Origin: UBA4744 sp963717135
GTDB taxonomy: Bacteria; Actinomycetota; Acidimicrobiia; Spongiisociales; UBA4744
Assembly (NCBI GenBank): GCA_963717135.1
Contig: CAVQVN010000010.1
Span: 124,001-188,000 of the forward strand
Direction: 5' to 3'
Length of the DNA: 64,000 nt
The notes under the pieces are model-generated. The model was given only the letters and a program-made list of their open reading frames with translations, was not told the DNA's origin and ran no database searches. Position 1 is the stretch's first letter. Every line of letters starts with the position of its first letter. Positions 9,147 through 17,829 of the stretch are shown in pieces. Both the position numbers and the translations under genes were made by a program.

Positions 9147-10145
9147 TCACTCCTCGTCGAGCAGGCCCTTGAGATCTTCGATAATGTCGACCGGCACCGG
9201 GTCGACTCCTTCTTGTTCGGCCAGGAAAACGGAGACCAGGTCCCCGACCAATGCCAGGCCGGCAACCCGGGCCAAACGGGAATCGCCCTGCGACCACACT
9301 TCTCCAACGACCGGGACGCTGCCCGAAATCAAGCTGGTAGTGAGAGCGAAACGGCGCTTGACCTGGGAATGCTCATCACGATCGCGGAGGAGAACGATGC
9401 CGACCATCCGCTTGGTCAACGCCTCCAGAGCCGACCAGCCCACAATCTCGTTGTGATCGAGTTCCGGAAGCTCCGACCAGAAGGCCGGTCGTTTGCCATT
9501 CTCGTTTATCTGAGTCTTCCAGCGCTGCGCAACGGGAGCCGTCAGACCACTGGAGCCGTAGATGAGAGAAACGCGGCCGGCCAGACCATCGGCCAGATCG
9601 ATGGCCAGCCGTCCGGCCGGTCCCGACCTCCCATCTCCCCAGAGCTCCCGTACCACGGAGGCTGCCTCGCCCAGGGAACCGGACTGTTCTGGGGCGATCG
9701 TGGCGGCCTCCAGCAAACGCAGCAACCCGCCGGTCAGGTAGCCGAGCGCCGCCCGTGGCTGCAATCCGTTCGGTATCCGAACGAAAGGCAGATCTCGCTG
9801 AACGGCCAGATCGGCCAGCGCGCCGCCTCCTGCTATCACGGCCACGGGCAATCCCAGGGCGAGCGCCTCGGATACCGCCGATCGGGTCTCCTCGGTATTC
9901 CCCGAATACGAGACTGCGACAACCAGCGGCCGCACCCCGGTAGCCCACCCCGGAATGGAATACCCCTTGTTGACGGCAATCAGAGCGGAGGGCACGACCG
10001 CCGCCGCCATATCCCCGGATATGGCCGAACCGCCCATCCCACAGACCAGAACGGTCTCCGCCGGGGTCATGACGGGCACGTTGAGATCGGCGGCCCACTG
10101 GTACTGATCGCTCAAACCGGCCAGCATCGACCACATGGAATTCAT
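9147..10145 (-). CDS. Bifunctional phosphoglucose/phosphomannose isomerase-like SIS protein
   Basis: A 332-residue double-SIS-domain protein. It has the phosphosugar-binding features VCGMGGSAISGDMAA and VAVSYSGNTEET in the first domain and the C-terminal NENGKRPAFWSELPELDHNE region, where His and Glu residues serve catalysis in the family. Known members interconvert glucose-6-P, fructose-6-P and mannose-6-P, here feeding the adjacent phosphomannomutase. The ATG at 10145 overlaps the Trm112-like stop by 4 bp and has GAGG 7 nt upstream. Mycobacterial homologues at this locus (the Rv3256c type) are poorly characterised and some lack isomerase activity, so the catalytic assignment is moderate. 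Confidence 0.85.
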   Translation of the reverse strand: MNSMWSMLAGLSDQYQWAADLNVPVMTPAETVLVCGMGGSAISGDMAAAVVPSALIAVNKGYSIPGWATGVRPLVVAVSYSGNTEETRSAVSEALALGLPVAVIAGGGALADLAVQRDLPFVRIPNGLQPRAALGYLTGGLLRLLEAATIAPEQSGSLGEAASVVRELWGDGRSGPAGRLAIDLADGLAGRVSLIYGSSGLTAPVAQRWKTQINENGKRPAFWSELPELDHNEIVGWSALEALTKRMVGIVLLRDRDEHSQVKRRFALTTSLISGSVPVVGEVWSQGDSRLARVAGLALVGDLVSVFLAEQEGVDPVPVDIIEDLKGLLDEE

Positions 10146-10309
10146 GAGTCGCCTCGCCTGGTCGCTTCTTCGATGAGCATGATGGGGATACCGTCTCGAA
10201 CCGGATACCGCAAGCCGCAGCCGGTACACAACAATTCCGGGTCTTCCTCTTTCAGATCGCCCCGGCAGGACGGGCAGACCAGGATGTCCATCAGCTCTTT
10301 GGGGATCAT
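10142..10309 (-). CDS. Trm112-like small zinc-ribbon protein
   Basis: A 55-residue protein that begins MIPKELMDILVCPSCRGDL and has a second knuckle LLCTGCGLRYPV followed by RDGIPIML, the hallmark of the Trm112/YcaR family. The four cysteines form a zinc ribbon. Family members can activate methyltransferases, but the bacterial role is mostly unknown. Its ATG at 10309 overlaps the phosphomannomutase stop (ATGA), has GGAGG 7 nt upstream, and its stop overlaps the isomerase start, so three genes are coupled. The same trio arrangement is common in actinobacteria. Confidence 0.88.
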   Translation of the reverse strand: MIPKELMDILVCPSCRGDLKEEDPELLCTGCGLRYPVRDGIPIMLIEEATRRGDS

Positions 10310-11649
10310 CGGACCGCCTCCACGATTGTCCGTACACTATTGACGAGCTCCGCGACGGCCGCAGCGTCGGGAGCTTCCACATTGAGTCGCAACACCGGCT
10401 CTGTGTTGGACGGCCGAAGATTGAACCACCGGTCATTCCATTCGATTGTCAAACCGTCGGTTTGATCCTGGCCGGCGTCGGCAAACCCCTCGGCGACCAC
10501 CTCGAGGGCCCGGGTCTGATCCGTCACATGAAGGTTGATCTCCCCCGATGCCGCGTAAGGCTCGAATTCCCGACGCAGCTCCGACAGCGGCCGACCATCC
10601 TCGGATAACACCTGCAGCAGCACCAACATGGCGAGCATGCCGGAGTCCGCCCGGTAATTGTCCCGGAAGTAGTAGTGACCGGAATGCTCACCCCCGAACA
10701 CGGCGCCGGTTTCAGCCATGACTTGCTTGATATAGGAGTGCCCGACCCTCGTCCGAATCGGCGTTCCGCCGGCGGCCCGCACCGACTCCGGGACCGCTCG
10801 ACTGGTGATCAAGTTGTGCACGATGGTGGCGGCGGGCTCTCTGCGCAAAAACCAGGCTGCGATGATGGCAGTGGTAGTGCTACCCGACAGCGGGAGGAGT
10901 TGGTCGTCGACAAAGAAGGCTCGATCCGCGTCACCGTCAAAGGCGACTCCCAGATCGGGGCGCTGGCGTTCCATGAGCGCGAGCAGGTCGCGCAGATTCT
11001 CGGGGTTGAGGGGATCGGCCGGATGGTTGGGAAAGGTCCCGTCCGGATCGAGATAGAGGCCCGACAAATGGGCAGACAGTCGATCGAACACGGACGGCAG
11101 TACCACTCCTGCCATGCCGTTTCCGCCATCGACGGCCACCGAGAGGGCTCCGATACGGTCGGGGTCGACGATGCTGAACAAATGCCCGATGTACCCGGGG
11201 AGAGGGTCAAACGATTGGATCGTTCCGGCAGAGGGGCGGTCGGGAAGGCCCGCCATCGCTTTCGCCTTGATCTCCTGCAATCCCGTGTCGGCACCGACCG
11301 GGGCAGCCCCCTCCCGACAGAGCTTGATCCCGTTCCATTCCGGCGGGTTGTGCGACGCAGTGATCATGGCCCCGGGAACATTGAGACTGCCCGATATGTA
11401 ATAGACCGTGTCTGTGGCAACCTCGCCAATGTCGAGCACGTCAACACCTTGGGAAGCCGCTCCGGCCATGAACGCTCCGGAGATAGCCGGGGTCGACAAA
11501 CGGCAGTCATAACCAACTGCGAGGCGCGTCGCTCCAACAAACCAGGCAAATGCCGCCCCTATCCGGCGGGCGGCGTCTTCGTCAAGATCCCCCGTATCGG
11601 TCCGTCCGCGTATGTCATATGCCTTGAAGATATTCTCGAGATCGCCCAT
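10306..11649 (-). CDS. manB: Phosphomannomutase/phosphoglucomutase
   Basis: An alpha-D-phosphohexomutase of 447 residues that moves the phosphate between C6 and C1 of mannose (or glucose), supplying sugar-1-phosphate for nucleotide sugar synthesis. It has the active phosphoserine loop ITASHNPPEWNG, the metal-binding loop AFDGDADRAFFVD, the sugar-binding GGEHSGHYYF and the C-terminal phosphate-binding RPSNTEPVLRLN. All four domains are present and length is normal. It heads a minus-strand operon with the Trm112-like, SIS isomerase and ahcY genes. The 99-bp gap to the divergent glycosyltransferase gene should hold both promoters. Glucose versus mannose preference cannot be told from sequence alone. 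Confidence 0.94.
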   Translation of the reverse strand: MGDLENIFKAYDIRGRTDTGDLDEDAARRIGAAFAWFVGATRLAVGYDCRLSTPAISGAFMAGAASQGVDVLDIGEVATDTVYYISGSLNVPGAMITASHNPPEWNGIKLCREGAAPVGADTGLQEIKAKAMAGLPDRPSAGTIQSFDPLPGYIGHLFSIVDPDRIGALSVAVDGGNGMAGVVLPSVFDRLSAHLSGLYLDPDGTFPNHPADPLNPENLRDLLALMERQRPDLGVAFDGDADRAFFVDDQLLPLSGSTTTAIIAAWFLRREPAATIVHNLITSRAVPESVRAAGGTPIRTRVGHSYIKQVMAETGAVFGGEHSGHYYFRDNYRADSGMLAMLVLLQVLSEDGRPLSELRREFEPYAASGEINLHVTDQTRALEVVAEGFADAGQDQTDGLTIEWNDRWFNLRPSNTEPVLRLNVEAPDAAAVAELVNSVRTIVEAVR

Positions 11650-11748
11650 TGCCCATCCTTGCTGCCGGCGCCGGATCGCATTGTAAGACCGGCACGAGGA
11701 TCGTCCGGATCAACAGGCTCCGACCCGTCCCTACACTGCACGGCGCAC

Positions 11749-12471
11749 ATGCCGGACTTGTCCAATTTTCAGGCCGTCTCGGTCGTTCTGCCTGCCTACC
11801 GGCTGGGCCAGGAGATCGCCGCCAACATGGCGGCCGTTGATGTTGCTTTGCCGGGTGCGGAAATCGTTGTGGTCGACGACGGAAGCGATGATGCGACGTA
11901 CGAAGAGGCACAGCGAACAACCGCCCAGATACCGCGGAGCAAAGTGGTCAGGCACAAGCTGAACCGGGGCAAGGGAGCAGCGCTACAAACCGGTACCGGG
12001 GCGACCGTGGGCTCGATCGTGGTCTTTCTCGACGGCGACCTCGACCTACCGCCCGCTCAACTCCCGGACTTGCTGGACATGTTCGCCGAAAGCGGTGCCG
12101 ATGTGCTCGTCGGAGCAAAGCGGTCGGAGATGCGAAGCGGTCGATACCCCTGGAAGCGCCGAGCTCTGAGCCGCTTGTTCTCCTTTGTCACCCGAGTCCT
12201 CTTCCGCCTCCCCATCGATGAAACCCAAACCGGGCTCAAGATCTTCAAGCGTCCGGTACTCGACAAGGTCTTCGCCGACTTGAGCGTATACGGCTACGCC
12301 TTTGACTTGGAGCTTCTAGTCCGCGCCGACCGGGCAGGATTCCGGATCATCCAGGTCCCCGTGTCATTGGAGGTCGGGGCTTCTTCCGCGGCCCTTCGCT
12401 GGTCGACGCTGTGGGAGATGGGCAGGGACACGTTTCGAATCTTCCTGTGGTCCCTTCGACGAGTCGATTAG
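11749..12471 (+). CDS. Family 2 glycosyltransferase (dolichol-phosphate mannosyltransferase type)
   Basis: A 240-residue GT-A fold enzyme: VSVVLPAYRLG at the start, the nucleotide-binding VVVDDGSDD, the acceptor-side NRGKGAALQTG and the metal-binding FLDGDLDLPP. The pattern and ETQTGLKIF suggest a polyprenyl-phosphate glycosyltransferase of the DPM1/GtrB kind that loads a sugar on undecaprenyl or decaprenyl phosphate on the cytoplasmic face. There is no clear C-terminal membrane pair. The ATG at 11749 has no obvious Shine-Dalgarno; a TACACT element lies 11 nt upstream. Its stop overlaps that of the convergent gtrA-like gene by 4 bp. Adjacent GtrA and a GT-C-like membrane protein suggest the lipid-linked sugar is flipped and used outside. 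Confidence 0.85.
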   Translation: MPDLSNFQAVSVVLPAYRLGQEIAANMAAVDVALPGAEIVVVDDGSDDATYEEAQRTTAQIPRSKVVRHKLNRGKGAALQTGTGATVGSIVVFLDGDLDLPPAQLPDLLDMFAESGADVLVGAKRSEMRSGRYPWKRRALSRLFSFVTRVLFRLPIDETQTGLKIFKRPVLDKVFADLSVYGYAFDLELLVRADRAGFRIIQVPVSLEVGASSAALRWSTLWEMGRDTFRIFLWSLRRVD

Positions 12472-12929
12472 ACCGCCAATTCCTCGCTCGTTCTGGTCCC
12501 CAGCGCCTTCTTGAAAACAAGATCGCGATATGAGGCAAACTTGGGTATCAGGATGAAGGCGGTCGCAACCAGCGAGGCCAGGTTGACCTGCAATGCTGTG
12601 CTCGAACCAAAGATGCGTTCGGCAAGCTCGACCAGCCCCACCGTGGCCGCCCAGGCCCCGAGGTTGACTGCGTAGAACACAAGCGTTTCCCGGAGGGAGC
12701 CTCTTGCCTCCCGGAGCTGGAAGGTCCAACGCCGATTGAGCACATAGGACAGGCCCGTGGAGAGCACAAAGGCCCCCGTGACCGACCAGAAATCTGACAA
12801 CCGCACCACCGAGAACAGCACATTCAGAATCACGAAGTAGACGAGGGTGTTCAATCCGCCGATCACCCCCAACCGTAGAAACTGACCCCTCGCCTCCCGT
12901 GTGACCAACGACTGCAGATAGGATTTCAT
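12468..12929 (-). CDS. GtrA family membrane protein
   Basis: A 153-residue protein with four predicted membrane helices (FLRLGVIGGLNTLVYFVILNVL, written here as start QFLRLGVIGG; then VTGAFVLSTGLSYVLNRRWTF; VFYAVNLGAWAATVGLV; ASLVATAFILIPKF). The FLRLGVIGGLNT start and YVLNRRWTF motif are characteristic of GtrA, proposed to flip or organise polyprenyl-phosphate-linked sugars. I place the start at the ATG 12929, which overlaps the upstream gene stop as ATGA; an ATG at 12947 would add 6 residues. It is co-directional with the large membrane protein and convergent with a GtrB-like glycosyltransferase, an obvious functional partner. Confidence 0.86.
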   Translation of the reverse strand: MKSYLQSLVTREARGQFLRLGVIGGLNTLVYFVILNVLFSVVRLSDFWSVTGAFVLSTGLSYVLNRRWTFQLREARGSLRETLVFYAVNLGAWAATVGLVELAERIFGSSTALQVNLASLVATAFILIPKFASYRDLVFKKALGTRTSEELAV

Positions 12930-15205
12930 GCTCTCGATTTCCGCCACGTGTAGATGCCGCTTCCGACGACGAACAACAGGCCCGCAATGCTGAGGGCCAC
13001 TCCGAGTTGTTCGGCAAAACCGGCGCGAAACTCGAGGGAAACGTTCTCTTCGGTCGGGACCACCACCATCAATGCCGGCGCGGCCCGATAGGGCCCATCG
13101 GCACCATCGGCCTTCCAGTTGGGGAAGTAACTGACCTTGACGAGATGGGGCACCCCAATCGCGGTGGTCCGGAACGAAATCTGGTGGTCGTCGACAACCA
13201 CCTCGCTGACAACGCCGGCGTCGGTGATCGGCCGGGTTCCGATACCGGCGAGGTCATCGCCGACTCGCGGCCAATCATCAGGACCTTCCTGAACCAGCCA
13301 TTCGTCCAGCTCACCTGCTCGGTCGTACCAAGCGAGTGCCGCCTCATCGAAAGAGTCCCCTTCGAACACCGACGGGACAAACCGGGCTACATCGACGGCG
13401 GAGGAGGCGGGGAGTTCATAGATCGAGAAGGGTGGGGAAGAGCCCACCTTTTGCAGGTCCGATCTCAGGTCGGCTGCTTGTTCGGCTTGTTCGGTATAGG
13501 TGACGTAGTAGCGGACGTCGTACAACGCCAGATGCTCGAGGCCCCGATCGAAGTCAAACGTGTGGTAGTTCAGCCCGGGGACCGGTCGAGACGGTGACAC
13601 GCTCATCTCCGCCTGGTTGAGGAAATGAAATGGGGTGGTCAGCGACGATTCGAAGAACAGACCCTCCATCGACGGGTGCGTGCCTTCCGTCCAGTAGGGG
13701 ATCAGCATCAGCGACATCGGGGTACCGTACTTGTTCTGCTCCTTGTCGTATTCCCATTGCACGCGACCGGCCGGGAGCTCCGCCAGGGTGACCATCAAGG
13801 CTTCGTACTCGGGCCAGGGTTCCTTGCCCTCATACCCTGAATAATTCCAGCGAGCCCAGCCCGGGATGAAACTCAGACCGGCCAGACCGACAACCAGGAA
13901 CGCCGACACGGCTACCAGCGGAGCCGCCACCGGCACATCCACGAAAGCCGGGAAAGCTACCGTCGCGGCCAGAGTCAGAAGGCCTATCCCGAGCGTCACC
14001 CACCCGGCTGTCGAACCCAGGGATATCTCCGGGATCACCACAAACGCCACGACCACCAGGGTGGCGATGAATCCACGAACCCACCACACGGACGCTTTCT
14101 CTGGGAGTCTCCGGGCCAGTTCACGAATACCTTGCCCGACGGCCAATCCCGCGAACACAAAGACCCCGAAGTAGAAGAAAGGAAGAAATCGCCCGTTCCA
14201 TAGCTTGTCCTGCCAGGTGCCGAGGTCGGGCAACAAATCCGGGACCAACAAGATGAGCCAGTAGTAGATCACCGGCCAAACGGCCAGGACCACGAACGGA
14301 ACGATCCGGGGGGTACGGCGGATAGCCCACACCAATCCGAACAAAGCCGGAACCAGGAGCCACCACAGCTCAGACGGCAGAACGTTCTTCCAATCCCGCA
14401 AAGGGACCCAGGCCATATCGGCCGAGTAGCCGATTCGAGCGAGGAGCGGAACCGCCCAGAACCCGGCGATGGCAAACCCGATCACCCAGGTCGCCGCCAC
14501 CGGCTTCGCTCCTCTTTTCCACAAGAGGAGCGGAATCGAGGCAATGATGATCGCCAGCGTCGTGATCAGGTGGGTTAGTGCCGTGAGCGCCAGCACCATC
14601 CCGGCTATCGGCACAAGCCGACGGTCGTCCCGGACGATCTTGATCAGGAGGCCGAGATAGACCAGCGCAAGAGCAAATGACCACGAGAAAGAAAACTCAC
14701 CCGCCAGTGTGGACGGGATGTTGCCGCCGTAGATCGAGTAGCTCTCCATGAACACGAATGTGCCACCGGCGGCTGCGCCCACCAACGCACTCGGGCGAGC
14801 GAACCGCATGGCCCGGAGCAGGAAATAGGTCGCGCCGGGAAGTGCCAGGAGCCCGAGAATTGTGACGAGCTTGAAAGCGACCCCGTAAGGCAGGACTACA
14901 TCCAACAGCACGGTGACCAGGGCAGGCAGAGGGAAGTAGAAATAGAAGACGGGGAAGCCGCCAAACCAGCTATTGCTCCAACCGAGGATCCGACCTTGGG
15001 GTAGAAGAGTGTCACGCAGATAGGCAGGTACCAGAACGTGCGCCCCCATGTCCCCACCCGAAGGCGTGTTGGCCGACAGCAGGAGGACCGGATTCATTAC
15101 GACCAAGACCGCCAGCATCACCGCCCCGAGACCGGTCATGATCACCCAGCGAGGTAGAAGGTCGGCTTGGTCCCTAAGCAGGGATTCCCGGGTTGAGGAT
15201 TCCAT
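12926..15205 (-). CDS. Large polytopic membrane protein, PTPS-related / GT-C-like
   Basis: A 759-residue membrane protein with about 12 hydrophobic helices in the first 470 residues and a large extracytoplasmic C-terminal part ending in one further helix (LSIAGLLFVVGSGIYTW). It resembles the membrane family labelled 6-pyruvoyl-tetrahydropterin-synthase-related and the GT-C glycosyltransferases: an early acidic loop GGDMGAHVLVPAYL, then GWSNSWFGGFPVFYFYFPLP, and an aromatic-rich second loop. I infer use of a polyprenyl-phosphate sugar donor outside the membrane, consistent with the neighbouring GtrA and GtrB-like genes. Substrate is unknown. It is preceded by a small zinc-ribbon gene 23 bp upstream and overlaps gtrA by 4 bp. 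Confidence 0.75.
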   Translation of the reverse strand: MESSTRESLLRDQADLLPRWVIMTGLGAVMLAVLVVMNPVLLLSANTPSGGDMGAHVLVPAYLRDTLLPQGRILGWSNSWFGGFPVFYFYFPLPALVTVLLDVVLPYGVAFKLVTILGLLALPGATYFLLRAMRFARPSALVGAAAGGTFVFMESYSIYGGNIPSTLAGEFSFSWSFALALVYLGLLIKIVRDDRRLVPIAGMVLALTALTHLITTLAIIIASIPLLLWKRGAKPVAATWVIGFAIAGFWAVPLLARIGYSADMAWVPLRDWKNVLPSELWWLLVPALFGLVWAIRRTPRIVPFVVLAVWPVIYYWLILLVPDLLPDLGTWQDKLWNGRFLPFFYFGVFVFAGLAVGQGIRELARRLPEKASVWWVRGFIATLVVVAFVVIPEISLGSTAGWVTLGIGLLTLAATVAFPAFVDVPVAAPLVAVSAFLVVGLAGLSFIPGWARWNYSGYEGKEPWPEYEALMVTLAELPAGRVQWEYDKEQNKYGTPMSLMLIPYWTEGTHPSMEGLFFESSLTTPFHFLNQAEMSVSPSRPVPGLNYHTFDFDRGLEHLALYDVRYYVTYTEQAEQAADLRSDLQKVGSSPPFSIYELPASSAVDVARFVPSVFEGDSFDEAALAWYDRAGELDEWLVQEGPDDWPRVGDDLAGIGTRPITDAGVVSEVVVDDHQISFRTTAIGVPHLVKVSYFPNWKADGADGPYRAAPALMVVVPTEENVSLEFRAGFAEQLGVALSIAGLLFVVGSGIYTWRKSRA

Positions 15206-15228
15206 CAGGTGGAAACGACGCCCCAGCG

Positions 15229-15405
15229 TCAGGTGCGCTGCTTACGCGCCAGTTCGAGGACGTCGGAAAGGGACATCTGTTCTCCGTCCCGGTTCCACCA
15301 CTTCTCTTCGCATTTGTGACACGAGTAGAAGTGGATTTCGGTCTCGTCGGGGAGCTTCTGTTGGATCTGGATCACGTCACGCGCGCCACAATTTGGACAA
15401 TGCAT
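15229..15405 (-). CDS. Small zinc-ribbon protein
   Basis: A 58-residue protein with two CxxC knuckles, HCPNCGARD and YSCHKCEEKWW, typical of a zinc ribbon like that of transcription elongation factor TFIIS or RNA polymerase small subunits. The rest, VIQIQQKLPDETEIHF, forms the predicted beta strands. I chose the ATG at 15405 because AAGGG lies about 5 nt upstream and the first knuckle follows at once; an upstream ATG at 15432 would add nine residues. Partner and function are unknown. Confidence 0.72.
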   Translation of the reverse strand: MHCPNCGARDVIQIQQKLPDETEIHFYSCHKCEEKWWNRDGEQMSLSDVLELARKQRT

Positions 15406-15463
15406 GACATCCCTTCGCGCTAGGCCGCACATAGCTTACCGAAACAGCCGATATACAACGAGG

Positions 15464-15567
15464 ATCGAGCGACGAGCGACGAGCGACGAGCGACGAGCTA
15501 CGAGCTACGGCCGGTAGCTGGTAGCCGGTGAAGGCTTACCATCACTGGAAACTGGAAACTGGTCACT
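15464..15567. repeat. Two heptamer repeat arrays (GACGAGC and ACTGGAA types)
   Basis: From 15464 to 15526 nine 7-bp units run without interruption: ATCGAGC, four GACGAGC, TACGAGC, TACGGCC, GGTAGCT, GGTAGCC. After about 17 bp a second array (15544-15564) follows: ACTGGAA, ACTGGAA, ACTGGTC. The second array overlaps the TGA stop of the minus-strand gene at 15563. The whole 157-bp spacer (15406-15562) holds no other recognisable element. Confidence 0.9.
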
Positions 15568-15829
15568 CTTCCAGTAGTTTCCCGATGTAGCGGCTTCGGC
15601 GTTTGCCGTTTTCTCTCCAGTACGCATACCAATACGGCCCGTGCGGGCAAGTCGTACATCCCGCCTTGCCACATTTGACCCACTGGCGACGGAGGCTGAC
15701 CTCTGATTCAGTGCCGGGACTCAGCGCTCCGGAACCTTCCAGGCGAGCGCGAGCGAGGATCAGCAGGCGACGGAGTTGATGCTCATCGAGTTCCTTGACG
15801 GCATCGATGAGATCACGATCGAGTGACAA
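15563..15829 (-). CDS. Small DUF6788-like cysteine-rich protein
   Basis: An 88-residue protein with an N-terminal helical stretch (DAVKELDEHQLRRLLILARARL) and a C-terminal metal-binding-like segment CGKAGCTTCPHGPYWYAYWRENGKRRSRYIGK. The CGKxxCxxCxxGxxHGPYWY style is found in short proteins, often beside transposases or in mobile DNA, annotated DUF6788. I see no transposon ends here. The gene lies alone with a heptamer repeat at its 3' end. Function unknown. Confidence 0.7.
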   Translation of the reverse strand: MSLDRDLIDAVKELDEHQLRRLLILARARLEGSGALSPGTESEVSLRRQWVKCGKAGCTTCPHGPYWYAYWRENGKRRSRYIGKLLEE

Positions 15830-15856
15830 GGCGGTCTCCTCGGAGCCCGCGGACCC

Positions 15857-16081
15857 CTAGGCCACCTCGAGCGGTGCGAACAACCGGGTGACGTTGCGGT
15901 GGTCGGTCAGTGTCCACCCCAACGGTGGTGTCATCCGGTTGGCATGATCGGCGCAAAGAGGGTACCCCTCGCCGGGGCCGACGGCAGTTACAAGATCGTC
16001 CAACCAGACGGCTCGGTCGTCGTAGTTGAATGACATGACGGCGGCGCCGGGCCCGCCACAACGAGCGCAGTTTTGAATCAT
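15857..16081 (-). CDS. DUF3499 family protein
   Basis: A 74-residue actinobacteria-restricted protein: paired Cys motif CARCGGPGAAVMSFNYDDRAVWLDDL at the start (landmarks NCARCGGPG and FNYDDRA), then YPLCADHANRMTPPLGWTL. The CxxC and CxxH elements suggest a zinc site. Mycobacteria carry a homologue (Rv3258c type) beside phosphomannomutase and fbiA, and the same order is seen here, which supports the assignment. Function is not known. The gene starts 46 bp downstream of the thioredoxin-like gene. Confidence 0.85.
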   Translation of the reverse strand: MIQNCARCGGPGAAVMSFNYDDRAVWLDDLVTAVGPGEGYPLCADHANRMTPPLGWTLTDHRNVTRLFAPLEVA

Positions 16082-16127
16082 GGACTGAACTTAGATGGCC
16101 GAGCGGGCAAGAACAAGGATTGCCGCC

Positions 16128-16517
16128 TCAAACGAGCCCGGCCCGACGCAGAGCCCTCCCGATCTGAGGGGAGCTCACCTGGCCTTCGAAGACACCGACC
16201 GCCGTCCCCTGCCGATCGATCACCACTACCGCCGGAACCCGGTCGATTCCGGCCGACCGAAAGAATTCGGCTCCCCCTTGATAGGCGATCTCGCGCACAA
16301 GGTCTTCCGGAGTTCGATCCCGAACGGTGACTCGAACCGGATCACAGGCATCACAGTCCGTCGACGTGAAGAGGACCACTGCCGGCCACGGCCGCAGAGA
16401 TTCGGTGCGAACCGCCCGCCGGCGGGATCCGGTCCGGTACGCGGTCCAGAGACCTACTGTCCCGACAACAACCCCGATCAGTCCCACGATCAGCAAGGCC
16501 CGGCCGATCTCATTCAC
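16128..16517 (-). CDS. Membrane-anchored thioredoxin-like protein
   Basis: A 129-residue protein: an N-terminal membrane helix (ALLIVGLIGVVVGTVGLW) then a thioredoxin fold facing the outside. The redox motif is C-D-A-C in FTSTDCDACDP, and the cis-proline loop is DRVPAVVVIDRQG. It probably reduces or oxidises extracytoplasmic thiols. The start is taken as the GTG at 16517 because GGAG lies about 9 nt upstream and the frame overlaps the DUF5719 stop by 8 bp; a longer frame to 16697 looks like antisense noise. It is coupled to the DUF5719 gene. Confidence 0.82.
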   Translation of the reverse strand: MNEIGRALLIVGLIGVVVGTVGLWTAYRTGSRRRAVRTESLRPWPAVVLFTSTDCDACDPVRVTVRDRTPEDLVREIAYQGGAEFFRSAGIDRVPAVVVIDRQGTAVGVFEGQVSSPQIGRALRRAGLV

Positions 16518-17829
16518 CGATGGGAACTCCCGAGGAAAACGACGTCGCTCCATCGATCTCGGCGCTCCACGCGGCCGAGAAAGGATCGGCCGATTCTGCG
16601 ATGACACCCGAAACGCCAACCTGATCGAGCAAGACCCGCCGAACCGTACCGGCCGAAAGGATGATCTTCCCGGGATCTGCGACGGTGCCACCGGCATCGA
16701 GGGTTTGATAAGTGATCGTTATCGACTCGGCGCCGGTGTTGAGGAACCACAGTGAAGAACGAGCTGCGCTGTTGGCTCCCGCACCCGGAAGCATCCATCT
16801 CCTGGCCGCCAGCGGTGCTCCCGACGTAGCAGCCACTTGGCCGTCGGCTTCACCGACCACGACGGCCGATACCGGGCCATCGGCCCGCAAGCGCACACCA
16901 TAGGCACCGTCCGCCAGGCCGCCCAGGGAGATCCGATCGTTACCGTGGGCCGGGATCAGCCCCTCCATGACACCCTCGACCGGACCTTCCGCAGTGAAAA
17001 CATCGATTGTGTAAGTGACTTCAAGGCTGCCACCGTTGGACACGGCCAGAAAAGGCTGCAGTTGCCCGACCGCGACAAGCGGAAACTCCCAGACCTCGCT
17101 ACGCCCAACATCCGTCCAGACGGCCTGATCCGTCCCGCCGGTCTGCACCATGGCGGGAATGATCCGCCCTTGCTCGGTCTGTACCGTCACCGACAGTTGC
17201 TGCCGGAACGGCAGTAATTCGCCCAGCGCCAGAGTCCGCCAGGACCTACCGGGAACGGACAATCGTTCGAGTTCCGGAGCAGGCTCGAAACCCTCTTCAC
17301 TGGTCACCTCCACCGTGACCAGCGCATCCTCAGGAAACGGATTGAACAGTTGAAGATCAAGGGGACGGTCTTGCACAGTTGTGCCTCCAGGCAGAATCCA
17401 CACTTTGCTGGCGCTCGAAGGACACAGATCCGCGGCCAGCAAGCCATCACCCATGACCATGACCCCGGCCGCAGCCGGAGCATCGGTGAATTCGACGACC
17501 GAGGGAGACAGACCCAGGCTGAGAACCGTCGAGAGGGGGATGGCGCTGGCTCCGGGCCCGGGCAGCGACTCCGGGTAGGTTTCGCGAACCTCACCGGCGA
17601 CCGGGAACGTCAGTTGCACATCAACATCGGTCAAGGAGACAACACTGACGAGGGTGTCTCGCGAATCATCGGCGACTGCCCAGGCGCAATTCGAGAAGTT
17701 GCTGGCCACCGCCGGCCCGGCACTAGTGGTGGTAACGGAAGTGTCAACCACCACCGGTTCAGGAGCGGGAGCCAACCATGCGGCCACTGCCAGCACTCCA
17801 ACGAGCATGAAGACGAGGGATCGTCTCAT
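16510..17829 (-). CDS. DUF5719 family exported protein
   Basis: A 439-residue protein with an N-terminal signal/anchor (SLVFMLVGVLAVAAWLAP) followed by a beta-rich body, including paired sandwich-like segments around LQLFNPFPEDALVTVEV and SLWFLNTGAESITITYQT. This is the pattern of the actinobacterial DUF5719 family, usually encoded next to a large glycosyltransferase, as here. It has no evident catalytic residues. Its ATG overlaps the glycosyltransferase stop by 4 bp, so they are probably co-translated and may act together at the envelope. Confidence 0.82.
   Translation of the reverse strand: MRRSLVFMLVGVLAVAAWLAPAPEPVVVDTSVTTTSAGPAVASNFSNCAWAVADDSRDTLVSVVSLTDVDVQLTFPVAGEVRETYPESLPGPGASAIPLSTVLSLGLSPSVVEFTDAPAAAGVMVMGDGLLAADLCPSSASKVWILPGGTTVQDRPLDLQLFNPFPEDALVTVEVTSEEGFEPAPELERLSVPGRSWRTLALGELLPFRQQLSVTVQTEQGRIIPAMVQTGGTDQAVWTDVGRSEVWEFPLVAVGQLQPFLAVSNGGSLEVTYTIDVFTAEGPVEGVMEGLIPAHGNDRISLGGLADGAYGVRLRADGPVSAVVVGEADGQVAATSGAPLAARRWMLPGAGANSAARSSLWFLNTGAESITITYQTLDAGGTVADPGKIILSAGTVRRVLLDQVGVSGVIAESADPFSAAWSAEIDGATSFSSGVPIGE

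Noticed and set aside
10675..11748. Long plus-strand frame in front of the glycosyltransferase at 11749
   Set aside because: It lies antisense to the phosphomannomutase gene and has no family similarity; only the part from 11749 encodes a recognisable glycosyltransferase.
15563..15829. DUF6788-like gene as evidence of an insertion sequence
   Set aside because: No terminal inverted repeats, target duplication or transposase were found around it.
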